The notes under the pieces were generated by a model. It was given only the letters and a program-made list of their open reading frames with translations, made no database searches and was not told the origin of the DNA. 32,190 bases of DNA. It comes from Aureococcus anophagefferens. Lineage: Eukaryota; Sar; Pelagophyceae; Pelagomonadales; Pelagomonadaceae. Location: the NCBI RefSeq assembly GCF_000186865.1, contig NW_008705631.1, positions 14,696 to 46,885 of the forward strand, written 5' to 3'. The stretch's first letter is position 1, and the number at the start of each line of letters is the position of its first letter. Both the position numbers and the translations under genes were made by a program. Below are positions 1 through 10,900 of this stretch, one piece after another.

Positions 1-810
1 GACGACTGCCCGAACCAAAGACCTGGGGGGCGATAAGGATTATAGTCGTGTTGACTAGCTTGGTACCTCTGGCGCGCGGTACCAACGCGTCGCAACATAG
101 TCGGTCATACCGCCGTCTACAACAAGATCGGGATTACAAAGCCTTGCAAGGCCAAAATCACATATTTTGAGCGTACAGTCAGCGTCGACGAGCAAGTTTC
201 GAGGCTTGATGTCACGGTGTGCAATACCAGCGGTGTGCAGGAAATGGACACCACTCAGGAGTTGGAAAATGAAAAACTTGATATGTTCGTCCCCAAGAAC
301 CTGGGAAGATTCGATCACCCGTGATAGATCGGTGTCCATGAGCTCAAAGACCACGTAGATATCTGTTGGTGAGTGTCGACCTACACTCGAATGCTGGTGC
401 TGGTATCATCCAGAAAGGGACTAAATTGCTGTACTTATAGGGAGGATGGTTCGCATTTTAATAAGGTTGTTGTGTGTATCGAGAAGGCGCAGTAGGCGAA
501 CCTCACGTAGTGTTCTTTTAGCACACACATAGCTAGCAAACGCGTCGCTAATACGTTTAATAGCGACGTTTCCTGGCACCTTGAGATCTCGAGCTGCACA
601 AACTTCTCCAAACGTACCCTTGCCGAGTCTCTCCAAGATCTTGTAACGCGCCTCGCCTTCTAAAAATTTCCCTGGAGAGACGTCTCGATGCCGATCGGGC
701 AGTTTAATCTCCCACTCCCATGAGTGTTGACGGTGACTTGTTGTTGGTGACTGCCATTCCTGTAAGATCTGCCATTCCCACGATTTACTTTCATGATTTT
801 GACGCAACAT
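1..810 (-). CDS. MAP kinase (CMGC Ser/Thr kinase), 5' part, cut by window start
   Basis: Exons read as 810-435, 362-67 and 22-1 (continuing beyond the window), with introns 363-434 (72 bp) and 23-66 (44 bp), both GT-AG. The start at 810 is the first ATG in frame. The N-terminal stretch of about 50 residues is not conserved. Then come the glycine loop GKGTFGEV, the ATP lysine in VAIK, the αC region [26 protein letters not shown], the catalytic loop [10 protein letters not shown] (usually HRDLKPxNLL), DFGLA, and the activation segment [13 protein letters not shown]. The dual phosphorylation motif is T-D-Y. These mark a MAP kinase that would be switched on by an upstream dual-specificity kinase. 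The splice at 435/362 restores the expected hinge spacing, and the last visible exon continues as VFGSGS after RAPE. Which MAPK subgroup it belongs to cannot be told from this part. No sign of decay. Confidence 0.9.
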
Positions 811-948
811 GCTGAACCGTAAATCTAGGTAAAGAACAGGGTGGTCCTTTGCGCATGCGCAGCATGGATTTCAGTCTGCATACTGAGGTCATTAGCCAAG
901 ACCATCAGGCTTGATCTTGTCGGACAAAAATCAGTTTTTTTCATGGGG

Positions 949-993
949 AAAAAAAGAAAAAAAAAAAAAAAGGCCGGCGCCGCAGGCGCCGGC
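949..993. other. poly-A run next to a perfect GC hairpin
   Basis: An A-rich run (949-971, interrupted by one G) abuts a perfect inverted repeat with 9-bp arms (973-981 and 985-993) and a 3-base loop. Read on the minus strand it is a GC hairpin followed by a long T tract. It lies about 140 bp upstream of the kinase start codon. I assign no function. Confidence 0.5.
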
Positions 994-1096
994 GGGCGCC
1001 GCAGGCCTTGAGGGGAAATGGCAGTGTTCCTGACCTAGACGGGAAAACGAGAAGTGAGATGGGGCTGCTAAGCAGCCCTGATTCCCAACAGGAGAT

Positions 1097-1299
1097 AGGA
1101 AGCTAGGATAGTTTATTAGCTTCCTAACGACGCTATGACGTCAGTCAAACTACAGGTGCACTGTCCGGCGACTGTGCTACCTCGCTGAGCCTGGTGCTCT
1201 CTGGCACGTCGCTGTGACGCTAACCAGACAGACACCACAGACACAGAAGAGCGCTATGCTCTCTGTCCCTGCTTGGCAGTCACTCCTTCAGTTCGCTGT
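1097..1299 (+). repeat. dispersed repeat, copy 1
   Basis: Nearly identical, in the same orientation, to 25364-25575. Copy 2 has about 9 extra bases near its start and a few substitutions. Near its start the repeat carries a short inverted repeat (GGAAG-TA ... TAGCTTCC) and a TGACGTCA palindrome. It has no long ORF. The sequence outside both ends differs between copies, so this is a dispersed unit and not a local duplication. Its class (SINE, MITE or solo terminal repeat) cannot be decided from two copies. Confidence 0.8.
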
Positions 1300-1439
1300 C
1301 TATAAGACTTGAAACTGGATTAGAATGAATTAAGGAAGGGAAGGGAAACTAGCAGGATGCGCAGTAGGAGCGCAGCCATCCGCCGCAACTTGAAATCGAG
1401 CGCAGGGTTCGGGCACGTATAGCCATTGGGCGTCGCTGG

Positions 1440-1949
1440 GTGGAATCACCAGACTATCATGCATACGTTACCACTAGCTCGAAAGTTACCGATTACATCA
1501 ACTCGCAAATAGAGCTTCGAATGAAAGAACTCCGCCATCATGATTCAACTAGGAAATTTGAATTTGATAAACTCAAAGACCTTCAGATCCCACCGGTAGA
1601 AAGCACAGAAGGGGTGTCGGCCATACTTGTCAAAGATGTTGAGGAATTCCCTCCGCGAGTTACTAGACCAGGCTGGCAATTTAATGTACTTGAACCCGTT
1701 TATTATAATGATGGATCAAGTGCTGATCAGCGCACTTTACTGTGCATACCCAGCAATTTCTCGTCTTTGAATCTTACTGATCATCCGCCTTTCATTCCCT
1801 TCAATGACTATACCCGCAGATATTACGACCATCTCCTTCACAAAGTCCAAGGTGATCGAGAATACTGTCCGAACCCTCGTAGGGTACCGGGATCTCCAAA
1901 CTTCTGTGATATTGGGCAGCCACGTGCACGCCCGAGTGTTTTTTTTTAA
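1440..1949 (+). CDS. orphan ORF of 169 codons, unknown
   Basis: An uninterrupted ATG-to-stop frame with a balanced residue composition (charged N-terminal half, then FNVLEPVYYNDG, and PPFIPFNDYTRRYYDHLL). Base composition is clearly lower in GC than the dynein exons just downstream. I recognise no domain. It ends in a T run 17 bp before the dynein start codon, which leaves little room for a separate dynein promoter. It could be a real small gene, a remnant of an inserted element, or an upstream exon of something else. The frame differs from that of dynein exon 1, so direct read-through is excluded. Confidence 0.35.
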   Translation: MESPDYHAYVTTSSKVTDYINSQIELRMKELRHHDSTRKFEFDKLKDLQIPPVESTEGVSAILVKDVEEFPPRVTRPGWQFNVLEPVYYNDGSSADQRTLLCIPSNFSSLNLTDHPPFIPFNDYTRRYYDHLLHKVQGDREYCPNPRRVPGSPNFCDIGQPRARPSVFF

Positions 1950-1966
1950 AACCGTCTTTAAATAGC

Positions 1967-4900
1967 ATGGAACCCTGCTCGCAATACTTCGCGCGCTGCA
2001 TCTCAGCTCTTTCGGGCGTCGAACTGGCGCCTGTTTTCAGTGATCCAGAGCCGCTAGCAGCCTTCGTGGACGACCCTGCGTGTCTGGTGCTCCGGGCGTT
2101 CGTGAGTGATGATGGTACTGCGGTGTTGTCGACATCGATGGCAGAACGCAGCCAGGGAAGCGCGTGCGAAGTCAATCTTCGGCGCCATCGACGCCCCCGG
2201 GGGGTCGGTACTTTTTGTGCGGTTGCGTGCTTGTTTGCTTTCGGCGCCCATGATCCTCGATCCGTTCCCGTCTAGGTGGCGTTCGTCAAGCTGTCGCCCC
2301 ACTGCCTGAGCCCCGAGACGGTGGCAGCCAAAGTACGCGTGTTCCACATTGGGACAGGAGGTGTCGCGTCATCCCTCCAGGGGGCGCTCACCGGCCTGTA
2401 CTGCCCGCTTCTCCTGGAGGCGACTGATCTCGGTGGACTGCCGCAACCGACGGGGAACCTGCTCTCGGAGCTCGAGACTTCTTTGCGGAGCGCCGTGAGA
2501 GACGCGACTCTGCGGGTGTGAAGCGTCCGCGTCTGCGCGCGCGCGGACGCGCGTACGCGCGAGAGATTGGCATACCCGCCGCTTTCGTGTCGTCGTGCGC
2601 GGCCGCCCGGTTTGCGGTCCGGTGCTAAGCCTCCCTCCATCACAGGCCAGACGGCGTGCGAGGCCCCGTCGACGAACTTTTTCGTATCGGAAACGACCGG
2701 CGACCGCCCTCGCCCTCCGTAGGCGTCGCTCGACGACTGCGCGGCGGTGCAGGCGCCCGTCGACGAGCTCGACTTTTGGGAGCGAGCTCGATCATCGCGA
2801 GGCATAGACGGGGACCTCGTCCACGCTGTCCATAGCGCACTGGAGCCACTGCGGGCGTCGTTCGTCGCGCTTGATGCGCGGAGCCGGGTCTGAGAGCCGC
2901 GCTCCGGTTCAGGCGGGGGTCGGGCGCGCTCCTCGAGACTCGCGCGCGATCTCTCCTGTGCGATCGTTCCCCGCCCCGCACAGGCGGTGTCTTGGGCGGA
3001 AACGGCCGAGGTCATCGACATGGTGCGCGACTCGCTGGACGCCGCGTGGAGGGCGGCGGGCCGAGGCCACGGGAGCGCGCAAGCGCCGGTGCCTTGGGAA
3101 CGCCGCCCTGGGCTCGCGGGCGCGGAGTCGTCGCGGGCGCCCGCCCTTGTGACGACCGCCTCCAGGTACCCCGCCGGTCGCATGCGGCACGTCCTCGCCG
3201 TCGTGGGCGGCGCGGTCGCGCGGAGCACGCAGCACCGGCTGCGGGCCCTGGGGAGCGTCTGGGAGGCGCCGTTTGCGGAATCCCGGGCCGAGCTCGTCCA
3301 AGGTCCGCCGATCCCGAGTCTCGTGCCGCTCGCGCGCGCGGGTGTCGACCCGAGCTGCCGCGCGCGACAGGCGCGGCGCTGTGCGATCGCTGGTGCGACG
3401 CGTCCGCCGACCTCACGGCCTCGTGGACCGGCGACGGCGACGTCCGGCCCTGGGACGGCGCGCCGTACCGCGACGACTTCGCCGCCGGCCTGAGCGCCCG
3501 CCTCGGCGACGTGCTCGCGCTCCTGACGACGAGCGAGGAGCTCGCGCGCCTCCGTCCTCGGCCCGCGCCGCCCCACCTCGCCGCCGCCCGCGCGCGCTCG
3601 CGGACGCGGATTGCACCCGGCCCCGCGCGCAGTCGACGACGAGGCCGGCGTGCCGGGGCCGCGCGGCGGCCCGCGCGACGACGGCCCGGCGGCCGCGCCG
3701 GCGTCGTCGCCCGCCGCCGCGGGGCCGTCCCTCGCTAAGCACTTCGCCGGCCTGCAGCCCCTCCTGTACAACCGGCACACGGACCCGCGCTGGCGGCGGG
3801 CCGTCGCCGAGTACGAGAAGGCGCTCGGCCCCGTTGACGCGCGTCGCGCCGCGCTCCTCGCGCGCGCGCGCGCCGAGGCTGTGGGGCGCAGGCGCGCATC
3901 GCGGCCAACTTCCGGCGCAAGATCGCGCCGCTCCTCGACGCGCCGCACGCGCTCCTCGCGGAGTTTCGGCGGTTCCGCCAGCTTCTGGCGCGCCCCCAGA
4001 TCCGCGATGGGCTCGCGCGCGAGCGCGAGGCGCTCCTCCGGCAGCTCGTTGATTCGCTCGAGTCGACGGCGGAGGCGTTCGACGGCTTCATCCAGGCGGC
4101 GCGCCGCCGCGTCCCTCGGCCCGCCGGCGGCCGCGCGCCGGGCCCGAGCCGCGCCGCAGGCCGCGAGCGACGCCGGCTGGTTCAGCGCCGGGACGCTGGG
4201 CCCGCACGTGAGCGGCGTCGTCAGCGCGCGCCAGGTCGCCGCGCGCGTCCGCGAGATGACGGCGCATGCGGCGGCGCTCTTCGGCGACCTCCGCGGGTGC
4301 GCGGACCTCGACGGCCTCGGCCGCGACCTCGCGACGCGGTGCCGCAAGACCGAGCAGGAGCTGCTCGCCGCGTGGGCCGCCGAGGTCAAGGCGGCGCTCA
4401 CGGGGGGCGAGGCCGGCATGCGCATGAAGGGCCAGCTCATGGAGATCTCGAGGGACGGCGCGCGGCCCGCGTGCGGGCGCGCGCGCGCGCGCCGCGCGGC
4501 GGGCCACGCGACGACGCGCGCCAGGCGTCCTCAACGTCAACTACTCGTCGCGGCTCGTCCAGCTCCTCCGAGAAGTGCGCCAGCTCGGCGAGCTCGGCGT
4601 CGCCGTGCCCCCGAAGATCAGGAAGGCCGCCGAGGAGGGCGAGCGCTACTACCGCTTCGGCGTCCTCCTCAAGAAGGTCGCCAACTTCTTCAACCACATG
4701 GAAGCGCGCATCCTCAAGACGCAGCGACCCATGCTCCTCAACGCCCTCGTGGCCTTCGAGGAGCTCGTGGAGAAGCGCGACGGCCGCGGCGCCGCCATCG
4801 AGTGGACGACGCCGACCGAGTGCGAGCACTACGTCGAGCGCCTCCAGCGCGGCCGCCGCGTCCCTCGTCCCGCGGAGGCGCGGGGGCGGTGGCGGTCGGC

Positions 4901-7900
4901 GGCGCAAGGGGGCGACGCCGCGGCCCCGCGCGCGCCGCAGGCGCGCGGCCGCCAAGCTCGCACACGAGAACCGCGCGCTGCGCCAGCCCGAGCGGCGAAC
5001 GGCCGGCACCCCGGGGGATCCCGACCGCACGCCGACGCTCGCGGTCGGTCGTGGCGGACGCCGCCCCGGCCGACGGTCCGGCGGGCGGTCGCCCCCCAGC
5101 CGGGCCCGCGACGGGGCGCCGTCGCCGGCGCGCGGGGACGGGCGCGCCGTCCCGCGTCAGCGTCGACCCCGGCGCGCGGCGCCCGCGCAGGCGCCGCGTG
5201 CACGACGCGCTCGGCCGATCGCTCGCGGCGCTCATGGACGTCGACCTGCTCAAGGCGCGGTCCACGTGGAAGCAGCTGTGGCAGGACATGCAGCGGCAGG
5301 TCGGCGCGCTCGCGGAGCGCTACCCGCCGGACCGCATGCGGCGCTGGGTCGAGCACTGGGACCGCCAGGTGTACAAGGCGCTCGAGGCGGCGTACTGCAC
5401 GGGCCTCGAGACGCTCGACGAGTCGCTGTCGCTCCCGGAGAGCCTCCGCGTCGAGCTCGGCTTCGCCGGCGGCACGGAGGCGCGTGGGCTCGCGTTCACG
5501 CCGAGCCTCGAGGAGCTGCGCTCCGTCTACTACCGCGAGCTCAAGAAGTTCGTCTCCGTGCCCCAGGCCTTCCGGGGACTCACGGGCGCGAACGCGGCCA
5601 TCTACGACGCCATGGCCGCGCGGAACACGCCGTCGCTCGTGCGCGTCTACGTCAAGGCGGAGCTCCTCTTTGCGAAGCTCGCCGCGCTCCTCGAGCAGCA
5701 CGAGCCGTGGGGGCGCCTCATCGCGTGCGGGGACCTCGACGGCCTCGTCGAGCGGTGCTGCGGGAGCCCCCGGGCCTACGAGGCGCACTTCCGGGCGCTC
5801 CGGGCGAAGCGGCGCGACGCGGAGAGGCTCCCCGACAGCGCCAAGGTCGACTGCGTCCGCGTGTCGCTCGCGCCGCTCAAGGCCGGCCTCGAGGACCACT
5901 TCCAGCGCGTCCACGAGGCGCTCCTCCTCGTGCTCAAGCGCACCGTCGCCGACGACATCCGGGACGTCGAGGCGTTCCTCGGCGAGTCCATCGAGCGGCT
6001 CGCGGCGCGGCCCCAGTCCGTGGAGGACATCGCCGTCGCCCAGCGCCACTGGCGCGACATCGACGCGTCGCGCGAGGCGCTCCGCGCCAAGAGCCGCGGC
6101 CTCGTCGACTTTGGCGCGCTCCTCGCGTCCCACGCGGCCGGCTCGGCCGTCGACGGCGCGGACCTCGCGGCGCGGACCGTCGGCCTCGAGCCCCGGTGGG
6201 CGGCGTTCGACGACCAGATGGAGGCCTTCAACGAGATGATCGAGATCCAGAAGGAGTCCCTCAAGGTGCGCCTCGAGGAGCAGGTCATCGAGCAGAACCA
6301 GGCCATCGACAAGTTCGCGGAGCGGTGGCGCGCGCTCCGGCCCGCGGAGCTCCGCGACTGGGACGCGGCGAGCGTCGCGCGGACGTTCGACGAGCTCGAC
6401 GAGTGGCGCGCCCAGCTCGAGGACTTCAAGGAGCGGGCGGCGGAGCTCGGCGAGAACTTCGCGAGCTTCCACATGCCCGCGGCGCCGCGCTTCGACGGCC
6501 TCGCCGTCGTCGAGGTCGAGATCGAGGCGACGGCCGGGAGCTGGCGCATGCTCCGCGACTACCTCCGCGAGCTCGGCGAGCTCGAGGCCATGGACTGGAT
6601 CGGCTTCCGCAGCGACATCTTCGCGCTCCAGGACCTCGCCGCGCGCTGGGGCGAGCGGCTCAAGGAGCGCTACGCCGCGGGCGGGGGGGCGCACGACGCC
6701 GTCCTCGCGCACCTCGGCGGCGCGCTCGACGCGATCAAGGCCGCGGCGCCCGCGCTCAAGTACTGCCACGGCAAGGACTTCAAGGAGGAGCACTGGAGCG
6801 CGCTGCTCCAGGGCAAGCTGGGCCTCGGCAAGGACGTCCGCCTCGAGACGCTCACCGTCGGCCACTTCACGTCCGCGCGCGCCGGCGCGCGGCCCGCCCC
6901 CGCGGCCGGGCGCCGGGAGGGGCGGCGGGGCGCCCCGGGGACGCCCCGAGAGGCCGTCGCCCGTCCGGACCGGGGGCGGGAGGCGCGGGGGTCGGCCGGG
7001 GCGGACTCGGGCGGCGGGCCTCGGACGCCGCGGGCCGCGCGCCCCCGCGCCAGGCGATCGCCGTGCTCGGCGACCCGAGCCTCGTGCCCTTCGTCAAGCA
7101 GCTCCAGGCGCAGGCCCAGGGCGAGGTGCTCATCCGCGAGGCGCTCCAGGAGCTCGCTGTCCGGGGCAGCGTCGGCGCACGGGCGCCTGCGTAGCCGCCT
7201 ACGAGGCTACGTAGCCTCGGCTCGAGCCTCTGGAGCCTACGCAGGCACCGCCCTCTGACGGGCGACGTGGGCGCCTACGCGCCTGCGTCGCCTCGTCCGG
7301 AGCCGACGGACCTACGACCTATTGCGACCTATGCGCCCTCGCAGGTCTGGAGCAGCACGGCGACGCTCACGCTCGTCTCGCACGAGGAGATGGGGCGGAG
7401 CACGATGCTCATCAAGGACTGGAAAGACCAGTTCCTCGACCTCGGCGACAAGCAGTCGCTCCTCGCGAGTCTCCGCGAGTCGCCCTTCTACCGCGCGTTC
7501 GAGGACGTCGGCGCGCGCGCGGCGTCCCGCGGTCCACGGGTCTTTTTTCGCGTGCGGGATCGAGAGGGGGGCCGGGGTGGGCAGGGGGAGATGTTGGGGC
7601 CTCGCGGGTCGGAGTTTTTTTCGGTGTGTAGAGGGCGCGTTTGGCAACGCGGGTCGACGATTTGCACATTTGGCGACTTGGGCCGGCGATTTCTATGATG
7701 CGTTCGGCTATTTGGCAACTTGGGCCGGCGATTTCTATGATGCGTTCGGCTATTTGGCAACTTGGCCCGGCGATTTCTATGATGCGTTCGGCTATTTGGC
7801 AACTTGGGCCGGCGATTTCTATGATGCGTTCGGCTATTTGGCAACTTGGGCCGGCGATTTCTATGATGCGTTCGGCTATTTGGCAACTTGGGCCGGCGAT

Positions 7901-10900
7901 TTCTATGATGCGTTCGGCTATCATGACTACACATCGGGAGATGGTATGAATGGCTCGATTTGGCCTGGTGGCTATTATGACTACACATCGGGAGATGGTA
8001 TGAATGGCTCGATTTGGCCCGGTGGCTATTATGACTACACATCGGGAGATGGTATGAATGGCTCGATTTGGCCTGGTGGCTATTATGACTACAATTCGGG
8101 AGATGGTATGTATGGCTCGATTTGGCCTGGTGGCTATCATGACTACACATCGGGAGATGGCATGTATGGCTTGGTTTGGCCCGTTTTCGGCTTGGCCGTG
8201 CTATCCTGCATGGCTTTCACCAGTCGCTTGATGTGGTGTTTTGCTTTATCGATTTCAGTTTGTTTCGAATGAAGCGAACGAAGCACATCTCGCGTCTGCT
8301 GCTCTTGAGTTTCTAAATTCGTGTGCAGCGAACTAATAGTTTCATCTTTCGATGCGAGTGCGTCGCGCAGCTGTTCAAGCTCGCTATTCAACGATGCGAT
8401 GGTTGCCTCTTTTGTTGTGAGGTCGGCAGTCAGCTGGGCATTAGCTGCTGTCAAATTGGCAAGTTCTGTAGGAGGTTCGACAGTGTATGCTGCGAATCGA
8501 TCTATCACGTCATCAATCATTTCATCATCAAATTCAGCATCATTTATATCGGTATCAGTCCCCTCAAGAGAAGTTCTAGGAGCGTGTGGAACGGTTGCGA
8601 CGATAGATGCGGGCACCGCATTCGATGCAGCTGCGGCATCATCATCATCATCTTTCATTTCATCATCATCATCGTGTGACGGCGCAGGAGCTCCGTCATC
8701 ACCATTATTAAAATTCAATCGTTGAGGATTAGGACGTTGTTTTGGAAGCCACGCCTCATCATCATCACCTGCCTTTTCGGGCGTCAATTCGGTCGCGAAG
8801 CATTGATCGCAAGTGAACAATTTGCCAATCGTGGCATCGAGGCAGGCTATATGTGCTACACTTAGACAACCCTTTCGATGGTTCTTGCATAAGATTAGTT
8901 TACCTTCCCCAGAAACGATTGCCTTCTCACAAACCGCGCAGACATCTTCGGCTACATCGTTTGAGCACGGCCGGTCCGGCGAATCGAGCGAATCAGGCGG
9001 CGGAGGCTCCTTGCGTTTTCTGAGAATGGATTGTTCAGGGGACACTTCAGTCTCTTCAGGACTGGGAGGAGCAGGCACGGATCCAAGCATTGGCCAAACC
9101 AAATGCGCCGGATGTTTATTGCCCACATTGTCGCTTGGCGGGAAGCGCTTGAGGACTTCATCGCGAATGAGCACCCCGTGGTAGTCTCCCTCAATCTCGC
9201 AGACTTTGCCAACCAAGTCAAAGCGCTTCAGCAGAAAATCCATAACTTGAACTGCAACGACGCGGTCAGCTGGTTTATTCAGCGCTCGCTCGACTTGATC
9301 TCTGAATTTGCGAATATCTCTCTTTTCTGTTAAAGAGTGGAAGTGTTTGATGCCGCCCAGACGTATAGCATGTCGATTCATTTCAGGATAAAAATAAGCC
9401 TACGCGACGAAAAATCGAAGCGTGTCGATGGATGTAATTAGAGAGAAGGACGACGATCTCACCGAGTCCCGGCCGTTTTTAACGGATAGAACCTTATTAC
9501 AGACGCACCACACCAGGGCAGGACTTGCTACAATACCGTCAATAAATAATGCTGGTATTTTCCATATCTCCAAATCAGTGACCGCATCTCGATCAGGTGA
9601 GTCTGAATTCATCTCATCCTGTGAAGGCATGGCAAGTGGCTCACTGGTTCACATGGACATGGGGACATGGTGGCTCACCTTCTTTTCTTCCTCCATTGGA
9701 ATGTCGTGATCGTGACGACGTAACAATGCCAGGAACGCCAGGAACGCGGCTTTGAAATGTCACCGGTTCAGCGACTCATCTGTGTTGGCGAGGCACTCCA
9801 AAGCTACTTTAGCCAAGTCTAGTGGCAAATTCTGTTGTGATCATTCAGCATCTGCCGCTCGCTCAATCTCGCACCGATTTAAATTTGATTCGGCGTGTGC
9901 TTGCACTCAACTGGACTCGAGATTAAGAACATCTTACTCACCAAAAACACCTGCATCAGCACGCGTGACTCGCATAAACCTTGATCACCTGTCATCCCAC
10001 ACAAAGTCAACATTTGCCACAGCGCAACGCAGATCTCACACCACCTAGCGTGAAACAGACGTCCAGCGAGCCAAATGGACGGTCCTGCGGTCGACGAAGG
10101 CGAACAGGCTCCCTCTGGGGGACCGCCTCCGCCGTCGAGCGCTGCGGTGACAGCGAACGATCTCGAACCATTCGAAAAATACAGGCAAGATATGTATGAG
10201 TCTGACTCAGACGACGACGACGAAGGAGAAGGCTACACTGACGACGGAATTAGCCACGGCGACGAGTCTGACGAGAATGATGACGACTTTTCACCTGTAA
10301 AAACCCATGAACTGTCCGCCACGCCCGTAGAAGGTGGCACACCAGCGAGCGATCCTGACAATGTTTGGAACGGCAATAATGATAGTGAGTATGGCGCTCC
10401 GAATGATCCACCGCTGCCCGATTCGATGCTTGGTTGCCTGTCTGAAGGTTTCCCGACCTTGAATGGTCAAAGCACGCCTGCGGCGGCCGCCGCAGCACCC
10501 CCGGCTCCGGATCCGGCTCCGGTTCCAGCGGCGGAGGCCTCTGACGAGGTTGGAGCGGCACAGCCACGGATTGCGGCAATACCTGCTGTGCCAACAGCAG
10601 CTGCGCTGCTCAATTCTGGGCTACATGACGATCGCATCATGCGTGAACTTGCGCTCGGCAAGAGCTGCCTCGAAATTGCCAAATTATTGACCGATGAATC
10701 TGAGTCCACCGCCACCGTGGGACCAAATGATGTGCTACAGCGGCTTCGATCTGTGCAACCTTCGTATGGCAGATATGCAACAATCGGTGCGGCGGAAGGT
10801 CTTTTTGTTGGCCCGGCACGAATCCGCGATTTGTGCAGGCCCTATGGCGGTGGAGTGTCTACGACTACGGTGACAAATGTGAATATGAGGGATGACAAGC

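Noticed and set aside
949..993. Intrinsic transcription terminator
   Set aside because: The hairpin plus T tract looks bacterial in form, but the window is eukaryotic and the T tract lies upstream of the kinase gene it would serve.
3611..7258. Uninterrupted plus-strand frame of 1,215 codons taken as one exon
   Set aside because: Dynein homology jumps between frames inside it, and low-complexity Arg/Pro stretches mark introns that happen to lack stops.
7655..7668. GATTTGCACA resembling the introner terminus at 13734
   Set aside because: Only 10 bases match, with no partner end or duplication near the other side of the island. Chance is adequate.
7322..8272. 316-codon plus-strand repeat protein in the giant intron
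   Set aside because: It begins inside a dynein exon in the wrong frame and is open only because the minisatellite units are multiples of three. Kept as a finding, not a gene.
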